A stretch of DNA of 64,000 nucleotides, taken from Bradysia coprophila (Eukaryota; Arthropoda; Insecta; Diptera; Sciaridae). The translations under genes and the position numbers were made by a program. Within the stretch, counting starts at the first letter, position 1. Every line of letters starts with the position of its first letter. The notes beneath the pieces were generated by a model, which made no database searches, was not told the DNA's origin, and worked only from the letters and a program-made list of their open reading frames with translations. Location: the NCBI RefSeq assembly GCF_014529535.1, contig NW_023503374.1, forward strand, positions 6,944,001 through 7,008,000, read 5' to 3'. Positions 59,311-64,000 of the stretch are shown piece by piece.

Positions 59311-62300
59311 AATTAGTCGGCGATTTACAGGAATCAAGACCTCAACTCTTGGAAGAGTCAGCAAGGAGTTCTTAAAAGATTGAAATTTTGACATAAACAG
59401 ACCCACGTGCCTATGCTCAGTCAAACAAGAAAATTCGTAATTCAACATTTCCGTTTCTTTTGCAACGTTTGTACCCAATGTTGAATTGGATTCTACGATT
59501 GCTAATAATCCAGTTAGTATCAAACCATTTCTAACTTTACAAGGATCAATTATTCATAAATCTCATCTCTAATCGATATAAAAGGTATGGGACGTGTGGG
59601 ACGTCTGATAATCATTTTTTTTAAGGTAATTCGAGGTACTTCCATCTGTCCTTCATTGTTTGATTTTGGAATATTGAATTAAGAATCGTAGTTTGCGATT
59701 CTTGAGGTCATTTGAGATAACTTTGTGTTTATACAACCGATGTCGCAGAGATAAGTTCTACCTTCCACGTATATTCCATGCCACGAATGGAAGATAATTC
59801 CTATGTTGTCTCACAAATCACTGGGTAATTCATTCAGACATACCTTTACATTGTAAGGTGCTATTCACCTGACGTTGTAATTACAGTTCGAGTTAAAAAA
59901 AAAAGTGTGCTAAGCGCATTGACATTAAAAGAAACCCCACCATCAATTAGCAATGAAAATAATTTTGTCGACCAATTAAAAACGAAATGTGGCGATGTAA
60001 CCATACAAATTAACAGCGTAATTAGACGAGGTAATTGATTAACAAAACTCAGATATCATTCATGAAAATGATTCGTAAAAATTTTGAACGTCTTATTCAA
60101 TCACCGGTACACATTCTATGGTACGATAAACATTTCAATCATCACTAAAATGTGTATGATTGATGCTGGACTTAATAAATGTTTTTTTTTTTTGTACGAT
60201 ATAAAATCTGCGCTGTGATTGATTTTGGTCAAGTTCAAGACTATTGACCACTTTTATTTAACGCTTTTTATTGAAGCAAAGAAAACATAAAATCGAGACC
60301 GAAAAAGCTAAAGTAATGTGCCATAGGTAAATAAAACTTTCACCAGTGCACGTTTATAAATGTATGTGCTACGTTATTGGTATATGAGGTCTTGCTGTTT
60401 GAATGTGCTGCAGGCAATTTGGTTATTACTTTTTTTCGTTGTTAAAAATTGGTGAAATTCAATATATTATGCTCTTTAGGCCATTGCATTCGCCCATTAA
60501 ATAGCATTTTAAACGAAAAAAAAATTCTGGCAATCGATTTTTGTATTAGAAGATGCTTCAACAACTCTTGAATAGAAAAATGTAACTAGTTGCAACATGG
60601 TCGACCCATTTTTAAAAGTTTTCTCAGCTGAATACAGCTGTATGTTATTTTCAGTCGTAAGTGTTGATGGTTTATTGATTGCCCATCCTATATTTACATT
60701 ACGTTTTCGAAACTTTTCTCTCGAACTTTTCTTTCTTTATTCAAGCAATTGTATTAACGCTGTGCAACATTTTTGAACGAATTTTCAATGGGAAATGAGA
60801 CTTTCGTGTGCACTTTTCGTTTATCGGGCAGCAGGCTAAACTATTTGGAGCACTAAAATTAAATTCATTCAACTTTTTCCAGTTGAATATTAGAAACTAT
60901 AAAAAAACATTCAAACACTGCAGCTTGCAGATAGTCTATTGTTGGCACAGAAAAATATTAGAATTGGATAAGAGTGTTTTCTATGTTGCCGCATCTGACC
61001 TAATAATAAAGCGATCAATCGAAATTAATTTTTCCTATTTTATCACAGATTGACTGTAATAAATCTCGAAGACTCGAGAAGAATGCGATATATTAGGTTC
61101 GAAGGTTCGTCAAAAGAATCATTTCGTTACACTGTCCGAAAATTCGCACCATGGAACTGGGCATGGAAACAATGAGATGTCCTGGGATTTGGAAGTCGAG
61201 TCTTCGCTGAAAAAACCTTCGTAAAATGTATGGACCGGGTACTAATTTTTTGGTTACCGTGAACTTTTGACTCGATTGCCAGGAAGAAAAAAAATATTGC
61301 CATGTCCGCATTGAGCAAGAGAGTAAGTAATCAACCATTTTGTAATGGTTCTTAGTAGTGACGACGTGAATTTCTACAAGAAACTAGTTCTGGAGTTACT
61401 CTGGACGAATCAAAGCAGAGGAGGAAGTATATCCATGGAGGAATCATATGTATTGAGTGATGATTACTCTTCACAGGTCTGGACTCTCGAAGAGACCATG
61501 CATAGAGAGACAAGACATAAATTCCATGTATTAGCTACCGCTACTTAGTAAAAGTAGCAGAAGTAATAAAAATCTACCTTGATCAACAACACGCCATAAA
61601 ATTTTCTCGAAATCCCAATTTATTGGCATGCAAACAACAATAAAAAGTGCCAAAACTATTCACGGCTCCCCAAAGCATTTTTTTCTCGATGTGTTTATAT
61701 ACCCCCGCGCTCTATATATTCCCTTGTGACTTCGAGTAAACTTTTCAAATCTATTTGTCACAATTCTATTAATACAAATTCTCAATACTTGCGCGCTTCC
61801 ATTTCCCCAACCAATACACAAAGAAAGAAAAAAAAAGATTTTCCTTGACGAGCTTTTTAGTAAACAAAAAGCCGAAATATCTGCTAACAACCGCGATATT
61901 AACTCTAATAAAACCATTTCCATACAATTACATTCAACAGACGACAAATTATTTCATTCTTTCCGTATATTTTCATTGTGTATGATAGAGCGCACCAAAA
62001 CAACGCCCAATGACCGCATATTTATTTTTCACACGAACGTGCGAAGAGAACATGTGCGTTTACGAAAGACCATACCGCTTATATTGAGCGAACACATAAA
62101 TGACATTGTGTAAGTTAGCTTGGAAGGTAGACATTGCCTAGCGGTAGGTACGATAATGATTAAAAGAAACAACAAAGCCAAGAAAAATAAATTATTTTGG
62201 AATGGTCGTTAATTGTTGTATTTAAATCCATTCATTAACCCATTTAGTGGAATCAAAGGTGAGAAAAGAAAATGTTTGTTACGACTAACGTTTACTTTTT

Positions 62301-63179
62301 TTCTCTCGGTATAGTGACAAAATTTCGATGAAATTTGAACATTTAATAAGACAAACTTATTCGGAGTTAATGATACCCGCCGTCCCTAAAACATATTTTT
62401 ATATCAAAGCCACCATATAACGACTCTATTGTCTCTGTTCAATCATTTCAACACTCAACTTTCAGTCAACCGTAATCCCATTGTACATTTTCTCCATTTG
62501 ATTTAACATCGATGAGCTTTGTATTCAAGCAAACAAAAAATGTCTTAATGCACTACAGCTAATCACATTCAGATGAATCGACATTAATTGACTTCTTGGG
62601 ATACACTTTCCTCTTTTACATCTTTACATACCACATTCGTGTACCGCATACATACATGTCTGTGGTTTCATATTTATCATAAACAACAAGAATTCAAGTA
62701 GTACAGCCACCATTATAATGTATGAGGATTGAACAGCGTACATATGTCCGTCCGTTGAATTGCAATGTAAAAATAAAATGACAGAGACAATAAATGTTTT
62801 TCTTTAACGAAATATTGTGACCTAAAAATAGAAAACATTGTGTTTACGTACGTACATAAAATGCAATGCAACGGACGGGTTCTTATGTCTACAAAATAAT
62901 TTTTGCATTCTTACAGCCAGCAAAACTTTCAGTTATAGTTTCATGAATGTTTAGCATGAGAATATTCCCGAGAATATTTCGTTTGAACAATTGTGTGATT
63001 TTATCATCATTTACTGTTAATTAAATTGTTAGCTGAGGTTGAGGTCAAGGTTTTACAATGAAAAGAAGTACACACACAAAAAAGCAAAGTTTTCATGATA
63101 TCATCATCAACTATAGCACGCGACAATTTTCGATTTTTTATTTAGTGAAATGTTAATAAAACAAAATCAAAATGGTAAC

Positions 63180-63365
63180 GATCTTAGAAATGACTAGACA
63201 TCTATTATCGACAACAGTGCCAAAAATAATCGATTAGCTTTGGCTTGTGTTCTCCTATATACAAAAAAAGTGTTAAAACAAATGAAGTAAAAGATTTTTA
63301 TCAAACAGAATGCAAATATTTAAACATTAGAAGTAATAGATTCAATAATTTGTAAAAGGGATTCA
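63180..63365. mobile_element. MITE remnant, TTTTAGAAACGGC family
   Basis: CTTAGAAATGACTAGACATC, then TATTATCGACAACAG, AATGAAGTAAAAGATTTTTA and AGAAGTAATAGATTCAATAA follow the family order. The right terminus has decayed. Confidence 0.6.
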
Positions 63366-63599
63366 CTATTAAAAGCTTATTAAATCTATTGAAATTAGGT
63401 GTATTCGGACAGAAATGGTGGCTTAGGAGGTGTACTTTAGGAATTTGCAGATGAAGGAGAAAATTGACGAAGACAAAATTGTGAACTAATCATACAGCTT
63501 CGTTCGGACTGATTTACTTCTAGTCATTGTGTGTCTCGGCTTAGCAATGTTGAGATTTTACAGTGTGTAGATCATCTTCAAGATGCGGTTATCCGAAAA

Positions 63600-63695
63600 A
63601 CCGGAATTTTCGGTTCGATTCAAACCGAACCAAAACATTCGGTTCGGTTTGGACCAAACTGAGTATTTCGGTTCGGTTCAAACCAAACCGAAAAC
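63600..63695. repeat. CGGTTCGGTT / AACCGAACC cluster
   Basis: Alternating direct and inverted copies of CGGTTCGGTT and AAACCGAACC over about 95 bases (for example TCGGTTCGGTTTGGACC, CAAACCAAACCG). It can fold into several small hairpins. Coding is excluded by the spacing and stops. Confidence 0.7.
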
Positions 63696-64000
63696 TTCAA
63701 TTTTCCCGTAAACAATTGGAAATCGTGAAAATTGATTGATTTGATTATAAACTGAGCCAAAATAAGTAAATGGAGCGATTTTATGCGAATTGTATTAAAT
63801 CACTAGTCTCTTATATATCTCATTCGCTGCTGATGATCCAAACAAAGTTGTAACCTCAAAAGGAGGCACATCTTAAGCAGCTAAAGCTGCTTAACCATCA
63901 TCCTAGGTTTTCTTCATGAGTTAGATAAATCGTTTGTGAAAAACTTTAATGCAGACACTCTTGCATTACTGACCCAGTGCAGAAACTACAGTTTGCATAA

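Larger units (their letters stand above)
53404..64000. other. upstream flank of Patronin; no gene supported
   Basis: About 10.6 kb of AT-rich DNA that may include untranslated Patronin exons and promoters. Repeats noted: MITE remnants at about 56995-57145 and 63180-63365, a truncated relative of the 49210 element at about 59233-59310, and the CGGTTCGGTT cluster at 63600-63695. Short open frames (for example 57114-57323, 60808-61053, 61345-61548) have no domain, no polyadenylation or promoter context and ordinary AT bias. Confidence 0.5.

Noticed and set aside
60808..61548. Several short frames with ATG starts in the right flank
   Set aside because: No domain, splice or polyadenylation context, and the composition is like the surrounding non-coding DNA.
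1..64000. CRISPR arrays, bacterial operons, rRNA or ordinary tRNA genes
   Set aside because: Spliced genes, AT-rich introns and MITEs show insect nuclear DNA; I saw no cloverleaf tRNA apart from the tRNA-like SINE head.

Overview
The window is nuclear DNA from an insect, most likely a dipteran. It is AT-rich. The genes have many small exons with GT-AG introns, and the two large genes match Drosophila Patronin and Als2 in domain order and in many short motifs. I cannot name the species. The large number of palindromic MITE-like repeats and the long introns would suit a lower dipteran such as a fungus gnat, but that is a guess.

Layout: 1-214 is the 3' end of an unrecognised plus-strand gene. 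2656-4210 (minus) is a complete ZAD-C2H2 zinc-finger gene (4 exons, 454 aa). 8110-13364 (minus) is a complete Als2/alsin gene (7 coding exons, 1489 aa: RCC1-like, DH/PH-like, MORN and VPS9 parts). 16763-17401 (plus) is a small two-unit zinc-finger gene. 21021-53403 (minus) is Patronin/CAMSAP, traced through 26 coding exons whose phases agree from end to end (1682 aa, CH domain to CKK domain and stop). 53404-64000 has no gene I can support.

The unusual part is a large Patronin intron (35357-43858). It holds a divergent gene pair around a shared promoter region of about 660 bp. The minus-strand gene (37077-38716, 517 aa) has a chromodomain, and near its C terminus a His/Glu/Gln/Cys pattern that looks like a ULP1/adenain-type cysteine protease. 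The plus-strand gene (39377-41795, 619 aa) has a coiled-coil-like start, an acidic middle, two zinc-finger-like motifs and a duplicated exon start. The pair is flanked by two non-contiguous pieces of an SLC36 (pathetic-like) amino-acid transporter. One piece ends abruptly. The other is fused to unrelated coding sequence and sits beside 3.55 near-identical copies of a 192-bp unit. This looks like a captured, mobile or virus-derived cassette nested in a host intron and is the best candidate for something undescribed.

The rest of the non-coding DNA contains at least seven palindromic or terminal-inverted-repeat families, several with visible target-site duplications, and a tRNA-headed SINE-like element.
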